The position numbers and the translations under genes were made by a program. The notes beneath the pieces are model-generated. The model saw nothing but the letters and a program-made list of their open reading frames with translations. It was not told where the DNA came from and searched no databases. A stretch of 47,495 nucleotides of DNA, from assembly GCF_944321625.1 (NCBI RefSeq), contig NZ_CALUMA010000040.1, positions 1 through 47,495 of the forward strand. Direction: 5' to 3'. The stretch is from an uncultured Slackia sp. (GTDB lineage: Bacteria > Actinomycetota > Coriobacteriia > Coriobacteriales > Eggerthellaceae). Every line of letters starts with the position of its first letter. The first letter of the stretch is position 1. This document shows positions 15,287-23,798 of the stretch, in pieces.

Positions 15287-16279
15287 ATGAAGGCAACCGA
15301 AATAGCATTTCCCAGCGCCGATGGCGCGTCCACCGTCGCAGCACTCATGTGGCGGCCGGATGCTGCCGCCGATGCCGACGTGCGCGGTGTGGTCCAGCTC
15401 GTCCACGGCATGGCGGAGCACAAAAGCCGCTACCTGCCGTTTGCCGAGTTCTTGGTTGACCAGGGGTTTATGGTGTGCGCCCACGATCATGTGGGGCACG
15501 GCAAAACGGCATCAAGCCCAAAGGATTATGGCCATATTCCGTTCCGTTCCAAGCAGTCCGAAGAAACCACCGCGCAATCGAATAAGCGCCTCAATGGCGC
15601 CGACATCCTCATCCAAGACACGCACACGCTGCGCTGCATGATGCAGCGGCGATTTCCTAACGTGCCCTATGTGTTGTTCGGGCACTCGATGGGAAGCTAC
15701 GTGGTGCGCGCGTATGCTACGCGCCACGGCGAAGGGCTGGCGGCGATCATCATGTGCGGTACGGGTCAGACGCCGCAGTGGCTGTCTCGCGTGGGTATCG
15801 CCGCGACGCACCTGCTTGCCGCGACGCATGGCGAGGGCGAGCGCTACCACAGCGGTCTGGTTGATTCGTTGGGCGTGGGCGCGTTCTCTCGACAGGTGCC
15901 CGATGCCAAGACGAACTACGATTGGATTTCGTCCGAGCGCGATGCCGTGGACGAATATGCTTCCGACCCCTCATGCGGCTTCATGTTCACCGTGGGTGGG
16001 TACGCCGCGCTGACGGGCGCCACCTTGGAGGCGGTATCGCCGAAGTGCGCCGCGCGCATTCCCAAAGACCTGCCGATGCTGTTCATTTCGGGTGCCGAGG
16101 ACCCGGTGGGCGGCAAGGGCAAGGGCGTGAAGACTGCGGTGGAGGAGTACCGCGCTGCGGGTATACTCACGGTGGACGTGCACCTTTACGAGGGCATGCG
16201 CCACGAGATCGTGAACCGCGCCGAAGGCAAGCAGGTCCGCGAAGACGTAGCCTCCTGGCTCAAAAAGCAGGGGATTTAG
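15287..16279 (+). CDS. Alpha/beta hydrolase (serine hydrolase, monoacylglycerol lipase-like)
   Basis: A 330-residue cytoplasmic esterase/lipase. Landmarks are VVQLVHGMAEHKSRY with the oxyanion-hole HG, FMVCAHDHVGHGKT, the nucleophile elbow FGHSMGSYVVRAYA with catalytic Ser, FISGAEDPVG with the acid Asp, and YEGMRHEIVN with the His. This pattern is the Hydrolase_4/serine aminopeptidase S33 group, which includes monoacylglycerol lipases and lysophospholipases. ATG 15287 follows GAAGGTGAGAAGG; the longer reading from 15137 only runs through the LuxR gene. It is 37 bp after LuxR and may share its transcript. Confidence 0.85.
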   Translation: MKATEIAFPSADGASTVAALMWRPDAAADADVRGVVQLVHGMAEHKSRYLPFAEFLVDQGFMVCAHDHVGHGKTASSPKDYGHIPFRSKQSEETTAQSNKRLNGADILIQDTHTLRCMMQRRFPNVPYVLFGHSMGSYVVRAYATRHGEGLAAIIMCGTGQTPQWLSRVGIAATHLLAATHGEGERYHSGLVDSLGVGAFSRQVPDAKTNYDWISSERDAVDEYASDPSCGFMFTVGGYAALTGATLEAVSPKCAARIPKDLPMLFISGAEDPVGGKGKGVKTAVEEYRAAGILTVDVHLYEGMRHEIVNRAEGKQVREDVASWLKKQGI

Positions 16280-16587
16280 GGTCTCGACGAGGATTTCTGC
16301 CCTGTCGAACGCTGTGACACCGCCGCAACACCGCCGAGATCGCTGTGTTTTTGCTCGTAAATTGCTTCATGCTGCAGTTTTTGCGGAAGGCGCGAAGTAC
16401 ACCGCCGTTCTGCCGTCGTATTTCTCCAGGTCATAGGCGAACTCCGATTCGGCCTACTCTATGGAGCCCATCAAAACTGCACCGAATCACCGTTTGTTGT
16501 GGCAATCATGGATCGGTTCAACATGCGAGCGAGTTGCGGTTTGGCTACAATACCCCCAACAAACAAAGCGAATCGGAGGGAGGCTTT
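16280..16587 (+). other. 308-bp intergenic region before fic
   Basis: No gene is supported. A weak stem AACAC/GTGTT followed by TTT near 16328-16351 could end the hydrolase transcript. A TACAAT hexamer at about 16546-16551 is a -10 candidate for fic, but no well-spaced -35 was found. The GGAGGGAGG before ATG 16588 is the ribosome binding site. Base composition falls toward the fic gene. Confidence 0.35.
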
Positions 16588-17472
16588 ATGACCGCATGCG
16601 ATAAAGAAGACTATCCCTACGAGCCCATGACCTCCGACAATCTAGAAGAGTCATGGCGGTTTGCCATTGGTTTGCAAGAAGTCGATGGTTTGTGTCCTTC
16701 GAAATATCTTCGCTCTCTTGCGTCGGATACCATTGAAGGCGAGATGTCGCTTGATGCTGCCGGCAAGGCCATTCGCACGTACTACAAGCTGCGCGATGAG
16801 TCTGGTGAAGTTACGGACGCTGGTGAGCGGGAAGCCGATCTTGTAAGCCAGCGTATCACCGAGCTGCTAACTCGGCGCGCATTCATCATGGCTCCGTCAA
16901 TGCTCGCCCATATTCATCGACATCTTTTCCAGGATCTTGACGATGCGGTATACGCTCCGGGTTCTTACAAGACCGTCCAGCTTGTAAAACGAGAATACGT
17001 CCTGAATGGTGATAGCGTTTTATATGGTGCACCGGAGTTCATCGACAACGCGCTCACGATGTTTTTCGCTGGCGAGGCATCGTATGTGTACGGTGCAAGT
17101 ATGTCAGCTGACGACATAGGGCACCTGGCGGAATTTGTTTCTCATATTTGGCAGGTGCATCCTTTCAAAGAGGGTAATACCAGGACAATTGCCGTGTTTA
17201 CGGAGTTGTATCTCGACTACTTGGGATTCGATGCCGCTAATGAGCCATTTGCTGACAATGCTCGCTACTTCCGTAACGCGCTGGTCAGGGCGAATTATCG
17301 CAACGCCAAGGCAGGCATCATGCCAGATTTGAAATACCTGATTCGGTTTTTCGAAAACATGCTGCATGGCGCGACTAACGAATTGCGTTCGCGTGACATG
17401 CTTTGTGAGGCGCTTTTTGAAGACCCATCTCTCATCAGGAATATGCCCACATCAGAGGCGATCGAGAAGTAG
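16588..17472 (+). CDS. Fic family protein with fused VbhA-like N-terminal segment
   Basis: A 294-residue Fic-domain protein; active members transfer AMP from ATP onto target proteins. The catalytic loop HPFKEGNTR (191-199) is complete, with His191 and the Mg-binding Glu195. Residues about 20-60 resemble the antitoxin VbhA fused in front: LQEVDGLCPS aligns with the VbhA inhibitory helix (SxxxEG), but here Ser is Leu and Glu is Asp. A second SxxxEG match, SDTIEG, is at 46-51. GC is low (about 43% around 17000). ATG 16588 follows a strong GGAGGGAGG. No separate antitoxin gene is adjacent. Self-inhibition is inferred. Confidence 0.85.
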   Translation: MTACDKEDYPYEPMTSDNLEESWRFAIGLQEVDGLCPSKYLRSLASDTIEGEMSLDAAGKAIRTYYKLRDESGEVTDAGEREADLVSQRITELLTRRAFIMAPSMLAHIHRHLFQDLDDAVYAPGSYKTVQLVKREYVLNGDSVLYGAPEFIDNALTMFFAGEASYVYGASMSADDIGHLAEFVSHIWQVHPFKEGNTRTIAVFTELYLDYLGFDAANEPFADNARYFRNALVRANYRNAKAGIMPDLKYLIRFFENMLHGATNELRSRDMLCEALFEDPSLIRNMPTSEAIEK

Positions 17473-17574
17473 TACACCGACGTATCGTTGTGCCTCAAAT
17501 GCTGCATGATTGCACAGTAAGAGGCAGAGACATGTTGTGGCGCTGTGATTCTAGATTGATGGGCGGCGTGATAG

Positions 17575-18270
17575 CTAGTCTTGCTTCTTCGTCTCGACAA
17601 GCGCTCGTCGAATGCGCAGGATGGCGTACGCCGCGAACACGACGGTGTACACGGCCATGCTTATCATGGCTGTCTCTTTGCCCGAAAGCGCGGGCGGCAT
17701 CAGAATCACGGCCAGATGCACATACATCAACCCGAAAAACACATATGCCCAACGCTGCACGTTTTTCCAGGTCTTGGCGTGCATGCGACGTTTTACGGTG
17801 TTGAACGATGTGACTAGCAGCATGACGAACAGAACCAGCAGAACGCCCGATATAACGAATGACACGGCAAGGTTCATCGTGGGCACGCCGCCTGTTGCCT
17901 GGATTACTTGGAAGAAATAGGTGTACACGTAATACACGATATGGCAGAGGGCAAGAATGCAGCCGGCGATAGAAAGCTGACGACGGATGGCCATCAATTT
18001 TGTTTTAGCGGACGAGCCCTCTTTGAGCACACCGACGAACATGACCACCGTGAAGAACGCGAACGCGAGCGTGCAGCGCTGCATGAAGGGGAGGAACGCC
18101 GCCCAGAATCCGGTAGACGCGCCGGTGTTGGCGCCGCTTGCCATGCCGTAAAGGTAGAGCAGGTCAAGTGCGACCGCGATGGCGTAGAGCGCGACGGGTG
18201 CCTTTCTGATGGGTTTCGAGCACAGGAATGCAAGTGCGAGAACGATTGCGAAAGCGACGATGAATCTCAT
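17575..18270 (-). CDS. Ferric reductase-like transmembrane protein (YedZ/MsrQ-type b cytochrome)
   Basis: A 231-residue protein with about six membrane helices. The pattern RRQLSIAGCILALCHIVYYV with His110, and VQRWAYVFFGLMYVHLAV with His185, matches the ferric reductase-like transmembrane domain, where paired histidines bind heme b. His164 in the preceding loop is a third candidate. Such proteins pass electrons from quinol or cytoplasmic flavin across the membrane. It is divergent from the Tat molybdoenzyme, so it may feed it. Start ATG at 18270-18268 has AAGGGGGAAG upstream on the minus strand. The exact partner is inferred. Confidence 0.75.
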   Translation of the reverse strand: MRFIVAFAIVLALAFLCSKPIRKAPVALYAIAVALDLLYLYGMASGANTGASTGFWAAFLPFMQRCTLAFAFFTVVMFVGVLKEGSSAKTKLMAIRRQLSIAGCILALCHIVYYVYTYFFQVIQATGGVPTMNLAVSFVISGVLLVLFVMLLVTSFNTVKRRMHAKTWKNVQRWAYVFFGLMYVHLAVILMPPALSGKETAMISMAVYTVVFAAYAILRIRRALVETKKQD

Positions 18271-18571
18271 ATCTTCCCCCTTGAGACATGATGGCGAAGC
18301 ATCGCTCTATCTGTCACAGTATCTTAGTACAGTTTTGATGCGATTGCAGTGACAAAATGAAGAAATAAGTAAGCGGTCAGTATGATTAAACTTGCAAATA
18401 AAACCAGAAAACGCCTTTATTCTCAAATGAGATATTCATGATGCATTGACATATGGAGGAATTATGACTAGTCTGACATCAATGAAACTATCCTATGAAT
18501 TTAGGACAGTAGGATAGATTAAATTCCCGAAGCATCATGGAGATGCAACCGCGACGAGGGAAGGGGGAAAC
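18271..18571. promoter_or_regulatory. AT-rich divergent regulatory region before the molybdoenzyme gene
   Basis: This 301-bp gap is clearly richer in A+T than its surroundings. It holds TTGACA at 18446-18451 with a possible -10 TAGTCT at 18469-18474 (17-bp spacer). An inverted repeat has arms CTATCCTA (18488-18495) and TAGGATAG (18510-18517), with an alternative inner pairing TCCTA/TAGGA at 18491-18506. A 17-codon ORF ends exactly at the repeat's right edge. Confidence 0.5.
18464..18517 (+). CDS. Possible 17-residue leader peptide before the molybdoenzyme gene
   Basis: ATG 18464 follows GGAGGA (18455-18460) and reads MTSLTSMKLSYEFRTVG to TAG at 18515-18517. The ORF overlaps the inverted repeat 18488-18517, so translation could change RNA folding ahead of the GTG at 18572. 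If the TTGACA at 18446 is the real -35, the ORF would not be transcribed, so the two readings compete. Confidence 0.3.
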   Translation: MTSLTSMKLSYEFRTVG

Positions 18572-21205
18572 GTGGATACATCGTTGACTCGTCGTAATTT
18601 CTTGAAGTGGGGCGCTGTTGCGGCAGGCGCAACCTCTCTGGCTGGTCTGACAAGCTGTGCGCCTACGACCGAAAGCGGAACCGAAGAGGGAGGCGAAGCT
18701 CAAATTCAGGAAACCGGCACGTGGCTGACGGGCGCCTGCATGAACAACTGTAGCTGCGAGCATTCTCGTTGTTTGCTCAGGGTGTATGTAGAAGATGGCG
18801 TGCCGCGCAAGATTCGCACTGACGAGGAGGACGAGGATACCATTGAGGTTCCCCAGCGTCGCGCGTGCCTCCGCGGTAGGGCCAAGGTGAGCGACATGCT
18901 TTCTCCCGCTCGCATCAAGTATCCCATGAAGAGGAAAAACTGGAGCCCGGACAACCCAAACAAAGAGCTTCGTGGCAAGGACGAATGGGAGCGCATAAGC
19001 TGGGAAGAGGCGCTCGATATCATCGCGGAACAAATGCAAAAGGCTTACGATGACTACGGTCCGCATTCCATTTTGGCGGCGGCCTATAGCGATATTGGCG
19101 ATGAATACTTTGATCCCATCGTGTGCCTGCTGAATGCCAAGGGCGGAGCGGTTCACCATGAGCTTGGCACTGTTTCTCTTGGATCGTGGCCTATGCCAGA
19201 GTTCTTCATGACCGGTAGCCTGTTTGAGGCTCCCGATGCGCTCAGCCTTGCGGAAAGCCAGCTCCACTTCCACTTTGGAAATAACTGGGCTGCAAACAAA
19301 GCCGGCAATACCGCCCATCAGCTTCAATACGCAAAAGAGCAGGGAGGAAAGCTTATCATAGTTGATCCTTGGCTCAACCAAACTGCGCAAGCCATGGCGG
19401 ACGAGTGGGTGCCCATTATTCCTGGAACCGATACGGCATTCTGCCTGGGAATGATGTATCACCAGGTTGATAAGAATCTGCAGAACCAAGAGTTCCTGGA
19501 TAAGTATTGCATTGGTTTCGACGCCGACCATATGCCCGAAGGCGCCGACCCAAAGGATAACTTCAAGGACTATCTGTTGGGCACGTATGACGGGGAGCCC
19601 AAGACTCCCGAATGGGCAGAGGCAATCTGCGGCGTTCCGGCGGACACGATTCGCCGTCTTGCGGAAGAAATCGCTAACACCGAGAAGGTCGATTTCTTTG
19701 CCGGGCAGTCTACTACTAAAATCCCTGCGGGAGAGATGTTCGCCCAAGCGTTCTACACGCTTGCGTTCATGCACGGAGTGGGTACGCCGGGCAATTACGT
19801 GGGCTGGATCGGCATGCATGAGCATGGCTATTCGACCACACCGTATTGCTTTGCCGGCGACTCTTCTAACGGTGCCGGCAAGAACCCAGCCAATCCCTTG
19901 ACCCCTCCTGCGCTGGTTGTGGTTATTGACTGGTCGAAGATCAAGGATCAGTCATCGTGGGAAAAGATCGATTACACCGAATGCTGGCAGTCGATACTCG
20001 ACGGCGAATATGGCAGGGATTCATGGCCGGGAGGCAAGAAGCCGCTCGATATCCATGTTATTTATACCGGAGGATATGAAAACTCTCTCAACTCTCTTCC
20101 CAACGCCAACGCAGGTATTAAGGCTTTCCGTAAGGTTGATTTTGTTTGGGGCGTCAATCCGTTTTTCGACGCTTCGCGCCAATACTGCGACGTTGTTCTT
20201 CCCGCTGCTACATGGTGGGAGAAGGGCAATATTGCCTGGAGTGTAAACGCGGAGACCGTTTACTGGGCGGACCGTATCATGGAGCCGCTTTACGAGGCCA
20301 AGCCTGAAACGTGGATTGCCGAGGAACTGGCAACGCGTCTGGGTCTCGATCCCAAGACTGTGAACACAATGACCGATGCGGAGCGCACGTACTATTCGCT
20401 CGCCGGAGCGATTAAGATGACCGATCAGGCAACTGCGACTTACGAACCACTTATAACCATCACGCAGGATGACATTGACGAGTTGGGGGTTGAAGGTACT
20501 CCTCAAGAGGGAAGCATTACGGTTGCGGAGCTCAAAGAAAAGGGTCTTTATAAAACCCAGAGATCGTTTGACGACGCGCTTACGTATATCCCGTTTGCGG
20601 CGTTCGTTGACGATCCCGACAATTATCCTCTTGCGACCACTACGGGCAAGTTTGAAATCTACAGCGCAGCCCTCGCTTCTTCCGTGAATTCTCTCGGATA
20701 TTCCACTATTTACCCCATTGCGAAGTGGCAGGTCGGAGATCCCGATCAGGGCGCTGGCCAGCAGACTGATGAATATCCTCTGCTCCTGTGGACTCCGCAT
20801 AGCTTGAGGCGCGCCCATACGGTGAACGACAATACGATAAGCCTCAGGGAGGCCTTCCCTCAGGAATGCTTTATTTCCACGGTAGACGCTGAGGCGCGCG
20901 GTATCGAAAGTGGCGATATTGTCCTTATGACCAGCCCGCATGGTAAAGTTCTGCGTCCTGCCAAGGTCATACCCACGCTTGTTCCTGGGGCCGTTGCATT
21001 GCAGGATGGCGCATGGATTCGCATCGACGAGGAAACAGGCATCGATCTGGGAGGCGATCCGAATATCCTTCAGGCGCCTAAGGCTTCGGGCGAAGCATCT
21101 CAGTCCTGGACTGGCACGCTCGTGCAGGTTGAGAAGTACACCGGTGATATCGAGCTTGTTCCCGATAAAGAATGCCCCATCGTTATGCCCGTTGGTATAG
21201 AGTAA
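18572..21205 (+). CDS. Tat-exported molybdopterin oxidoreductase, catalytic subunit (DMSO reductase family)
   Basis: An 877-residue enzyme with a twin-arginine signal (TRRNFLKW) and a lipobox-like LTSC ending at Cys29, so a Tat lipoprotein is possible. An N-terminal cluster region has Cys56, Cys60, Cys62, Cys67 and Cys99, wider than the usual CxxxCxxxC. It is followed by the molybdopterin core (WERISWEEALDIIAEQM, GNNWAANKAGNT, GGYENSLNSLPNANAG) and the C-terminal molydopterin-dinucleotide domain (PLLLWTPHSLRRAHTVND). It starts with GTG 18572 behind AAGGGGGAA. The next gene is its ferredoxin partner. GC is about 50%. The substrate is unknown; Eggerthellaceae use relatives for dehydroxylation and other reductions. 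Confidence 0.92.
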   Translation: MDTSLTRRNFLKWGAVAAGATSLAGLTSCAPTTESGTEEGGEAQIQETGTWLTGACMNNCSCEHSRCLLRVYVEDGVPRKIRTDEEDEDTIEVPQRRACLRGRAKVSDMLSPARIKYPMKRKNWSPDNPNKELRGKDEWERISWEEALDIIAEQMQKAYDDYGPHSILAAAYSDIGDEYFDPIVCLLNAKGGAVHHELGTVSLGSWPMPEFFMTGSLFEAPDALSLAESQLHFHFGNNWAANKAGNTAHQLQYAKEQGGKLIIVDPWLNQTAQAMADEWVPIIPGTDTAFCLGMMYHQVDKNLQNQEFLDKYCIGFDADHMPEGADPKDNFKDYLLGTYDGEPKTPEWAEAICGVPADTIRRLAEEIANTEKVDFFAGQSTTKIPAGEMFAQAFYTLAFMHGVGTPGNYVGWIGMHEHGYSTTPYCFAGDSSNGAGKNPANPLTPPALVVVIDWSKIKDQSSWEKIDYTECWQSILDGEYGRDSWPGGKKPLDIHVIYTGGYENSLNSLPNANAGIKAFRKVDFVWGVNPFFDASRQYCDVVLPAATWWEKGNIAWSVNAETVYWADRIMEPLYEAKPETWIAEELATRLGLDPKTVNTMTDAERTYYSLAGAIKMTDQATATYEPLITITQDDIDELGVEGTPQEGSITVAELKEKGLYKTQRSFDDALTYIPFAAFVDDPDNYPLATTTGKFEIYSAALASSVNSLGYSTIYPIAKWQVGDPDQGAGQQTDEYPLLLWTPHSLRRAHTVNDNTISLREAFPQECFISTVDAEARGIESGDIVLMTSPHGKVLRPAKVIPTLVPGAVALQDGAWIRIDEETGIDLGGDPNILQAPKASGEASQSWTGTLVQVEKYTGDIELVPDKECPIVMPVGIE

Positions 21206-21223
21206 GAGGGGGAAGAGGATATC

Positions 21224-21859
21224 ATGACATATGGATTCTATTTTGACTCCACCAAGTGCACCGGCTGCAAGACCTGCCAGGTTGCCTGCAAGGAAACGCA
21301 TGGGCTTGGCGTAAACAATCTGTGGCGTCGTGTGTACAACTATCAGGGTGGCACGTGGGAGAAAAACGATGCAGGCAGCTACGTTCCCAGCGGCGTGTTC
21401 GGGTACTTTGTCTCCATTGCCTGCAATCATTGCGAAATGCCTGCTTGTATGGCGAACTGTGCAACGGGCGCCATCTCCAAAGACGACGAAACGGGCATTG
21501 TGACCATCGATCAGGAGGCTTGCATTGGGTGCAAGACGTGCATTCCTGCATGTCCCTACGGCGCTCCGACGTTTGTTGAAGAGACGGGCTTGGTCACCAA
21601 GTGCAACATGTGCGTTGATGAAATAGCGCTCGGCCGCAAGCCCGTTTGCGTGGCTGCCTGTCCCATGCGTGCTCTTGATTGGGGAGATATCGACGAGCTT
21701 CGCGAGAAGTATGGTGAAGGCAACGTGGAAATCGAGCCCCTGCCCGAGAACACCACCAATCCGAGCATCATTATCAACCCGCATCCTGCGGCCCAGGCTA
21801 CCGGATCGGGCACTGGCTCGGTTGTGAGCCTCGCCGAAGAGCTTGACTTGGCTGAATAG
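21224..21859 (+). CDS. Four-cluster ferredoxin subunit (DmsB/NrfC-type) of the molybdoenzyme
   Basis: A 211-residue iron-sulfur protein that would carry electrons from a membrane anchor to the catalytic subunit. The cysteine sets are CTGCKTCQVACK (about 12-23), CNHCEMPACMANCATGAI, CIGCKTCIPACPYGAP and CNMCVDEIALGRKPVCVAACP, making four [4Fe-4S] sites in the DmsB order. It begins at ATG 21224, 18 bp after the catalytic gene, with GAGGGGGAAGAGG upstream. It has no signal peptide and is expected to ride out with the Tat partner. Low GC matches the catalytic gene. Confidence 0.93.
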   Translation: MTYGFYFDSTKCTGCKTCQVACKETHGLGVNNLWRRVYNYQGGTWEKNDAGSYVPSGVFGYFVSIACNHCEMPACMANCATGAISKDDETGIVTIDQEACIGCKTCIPACPYGAPTFVEETGLVTKCNMCVDEIALGRKPVCVAACPMRALDWGDIDELREKYGEGNVEIEPLPENTTNPSIIINPHPAAQATGSGTGSVVSLAEELDLAE

Positions 21860-21928
21860 CCTCCGTCAGTCTTCGTTTTTCGAGCGCTGCGTTTTTAATA
21901 GGCTCCGCAAGACGTAAGGCACCACTAG

Positions 21929-22008
21929 GCGGGCGGACCCCTCCTCTCCATTCCCTCCCTTCATCCGCCCGCTTTCGGCGCCGCGAGGCATACAGGCTTC
22001 GCGGCGCC
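21929..22008 (+). terminator. Two stem-loops downstream of the ferredoxin gene
   Basis: Arms GCGGGCGGA (21929-21937) and TCCGCCCGC (21964-21972) enclose a pyrimidine-rich loop. A second, stronger stem GGCGCCGCGA (21977-21986) pairs with TCGCGGCGCC (21999-22008) and is followed by a weak T-containing tail. They separate the low-GC enzyme pair from the high-GC chaperone gene. Confidence 0.55.
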
Positions 22009-22119
22009 TGCTTTATACTGGGGGTCGGCTTAGCGTCTTCGTATGGATTGCGGAAAGCGAATGAATCATGCGATTGCTTTTGGGCGTGCTGCCCGATGGA
22101 ACGAGAAAGAGGTTCCCTC

Positions 22120-22842
22120 ATGGATTTCGATAAAGAAACATTGCAGGCCGCCCAAGCGGCGTTCGGTTTCGCTGCCGGCTTGATCAGCCAGGAGCCCACT
22201 GAAGGCTGGGTGCGTTCCTGCATCGACGACGATATGTTTGCTGCCGCGCCGTTCGGCGAGGAAGACCCGGCGGTCAAAGACGGCCTCGTGCTGCTTCAGG
22301 CCTGGTGTAACGCCGCACGCAATAACGTAGTGGAAGCCACTGCCGATATCCAGCGTGAATGGCTGCGCCTGTTCGTGGGCCTCGGATCGCCCGAGGCGCC
22401 GGTTTGGGAATCGTACTACACCGAGCCCAACTCCACGATGTTCGGACGTTCCACCCTCGAAGTACGCGCTGCTTACAAGGCATGGGGCCTGGAGTTCGAG
22501 CGCAAGGCGCATGAGCCCGACGACGCACTCGGCGTCATGCTGGCGTTCTGCTCCTATCTCATGGGTCGCGAGCTGGAGGCCATGGACGCGTTCGACCCCG
22601 TTGCCACCGAGAAGGCCGCAAAAGCGCTCGAGGAATTCATGGTTGCCCACATGCTCCCATGGGCTTCGGCGTGGCGCTTCCTGGTGAAGAATCATGCCAA
22701 AACTGATTACTATCGCGGCGTGGGCGAGCTGGTGTTCGGTCTTGAGCGTGCGTACGCGAAACGATTCGGCATCGAGTGCAATGAGGAAGATGGGACGTTC
22801 TCCTACGTTTCACATGTGAAGGCGGCCCAGGACGAGGCGTAA
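22120..22842 (+). CDS. TorD/DmsD-type chaperone for molybdoenzyme maturation
   Basis: A 240-residue all-helical cytoplasmic chaperone that binds the Tat leader and assists cofactor loading of exported molybdoenzymes. Family signatures are REWLRLFVGLGSPEAPVWES, YTEPNSTMFGRSTLEVRAAY and EPDDALGVMLAFCSYLM, where the conserved EPDDxLG motif is plain. ATG 22120 follows an AGAGG site; ATG 22096 is an alternative. GC is about 65%, unlike the catalytic and ferredoxin genes just upstream, so it may be older in this genome than they are. Confidence 0.9.
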   Translation: MDFDKETLQAAQAAFGFAAGLISQEPTEGWVRSCIDDDMFAAAPFGEEDPAVKDGLVLLQAWCNAARNNVVEATADIQREWLRLFVGLGSPEAPVWESYYTEPNSTMFGRSTLEVRAAYKAWGLEFERKAHEPDDALGVMLAFCSYLMGRELEAMDAFDPVATEKAAKALEEFMVAHMLPWASAWRFLVKNHAKTDYYRGVGELVFGLERAYAKRFGIECNEEDGTFSYVSHVKAAQDEA

Positions 22843-22850
22843 TTGCTGCG

Positions 22851-22914
22851 CCCGGCGTATTGCCGGGTAGGCATGCGACGCGGGGATACTATAATGCGTC
22901 ACGGCGAAAGGGGG
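22851..22914 (+). promoter_or_regulatory. Hairpin, -10 hexamer and ribosome binding site before nrfD-like gene
   Basis: CCCGGC (22851-22856) pairs with GCCGGG (22862-22867) as a short stem after the chaperone stop. A perfect TATAAT lies at 22890-22895 without a well-placed -35. AAGGGGGAG lies at 22906-22914. The anchor gene may therefore have its own promoter. Confidence 0.4.
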
Positions 22915-22922
22915 AGTGCGCC

Positions 22923-23798
22923 GTGTTTGGTCCGTTTGTGGTTCTCTATCTGTTTCTTGGCGGATGTAGCGCTGGCGTGCTGCTGGTGTCTTCGCTATGG
23001 AGTTTCGCGTTCCATATGAACGCTGACCGCACGCGGCCTGAAACCGACGTCTTCCGCGCGCTGCGCAATCGCTCGTTCGCGGTGGGGTTCGTGATCGCAT
23101 GTCTGGCGGCGCTGTGCCTGCTTGCCGACCTCGGACGCCCCGAGCGTTTCGTGCTGTTATTTTTACGCCCCTCCTCTACGTCGGTCATTGCATTCGGAAC
23201 GTTCGTCCTTGCGGGCATGATCGTGGTGTCGGGCTTTCTCGCTATCGCCAACAATTTCTACGCTCCCCATGTGTCGGCGCGCATGAAAGCGGTCGCTGAA
23301 ATCGCCTGTGCGATTCTCGCGGTGGCGGTGATGACGTATACGGGCGTGTATCTGCAGTCCACCAAGGCGGTTGCGTTCTGGGACACCCCGCTTATGCCCG
23401 TGCTGTTCGTGTTCTCTGCCGTATCGTCGGGTATCGCGATTATCGTTGCCATCGCCGCCTTCATGCGCGATTCGTGGCGCATCGATTTCGGGCTTGTTCG
23501 TTTGCACGGTATCCATATAGCGGTGCTCGTGCTGGAGGTGCTTGCGCTCGCGGCGTTCATGTACGTGTCGGCAACCGGTCGTGGCGAGGCGCCCACGTCG
23601 CTTTCCCTCTTATTCGCGGAAGATTTGCGCGTATGGTTCGTGGGCGGCGTGTGCATCGCCGGCATCGTCGTGCCTCTGGTGAGCGAGGTTGTCTGCGCGC
23701 TGCTGCGCCGTACGCGCACGTTTCCCTTGCCGGACGCGTTGTGCCTGCTTGGCGGCTATGCGTTGCGATACTGCCTTGTAGCCGCCGGCCTGCATTAG
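22923..23798 (+). CDS. NrfD/PsrC-type membrane anchor subunit
   Basis: A 291-residue polytopic protein with eight predicted helices. The opening FGPFVVLYLFLGGCSAGVLL and the loop LADLGRPERF are characteristic of NrfD/PsrC anchors, which oxidise menaquinol and pass electrons to a ferredoxin subunit. It starts at GTG 22923 behind AAGGGGGAG. It follows the TorD-type chaperone and with it completes a catalytic-ferredoxin-chaperone-anchor module on one strand. Its composition agrees with the chaperone rather than with the enzyme genes. Confidence 0.88.
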   Translation: MFGPFVVLYLFLGGCSAGVLLVSSLWSFAFHMNADRTRPETDVFRALRNRSFAVGFVIACLAALCLLADLGRPERFVLLFLRPSSTSVIAFGTFVLAGMIVVSGFLAIANNFYAPHVSARMKAVAEIACAILAVAVMTYTGVYLQSTKAVAFWDTPLMPVLFVFSAVSSGIAIIVAIAAFMRDSWRIDFGLVRLHGIHIAVLVLEVLALAAFMYVSATGRGEAPTSLSLLFAEDLRVWFVGGVCIAGIVVPLVSEVVCALLRRTRTFPLPDALCLLGGYALRYCLVAAGLH

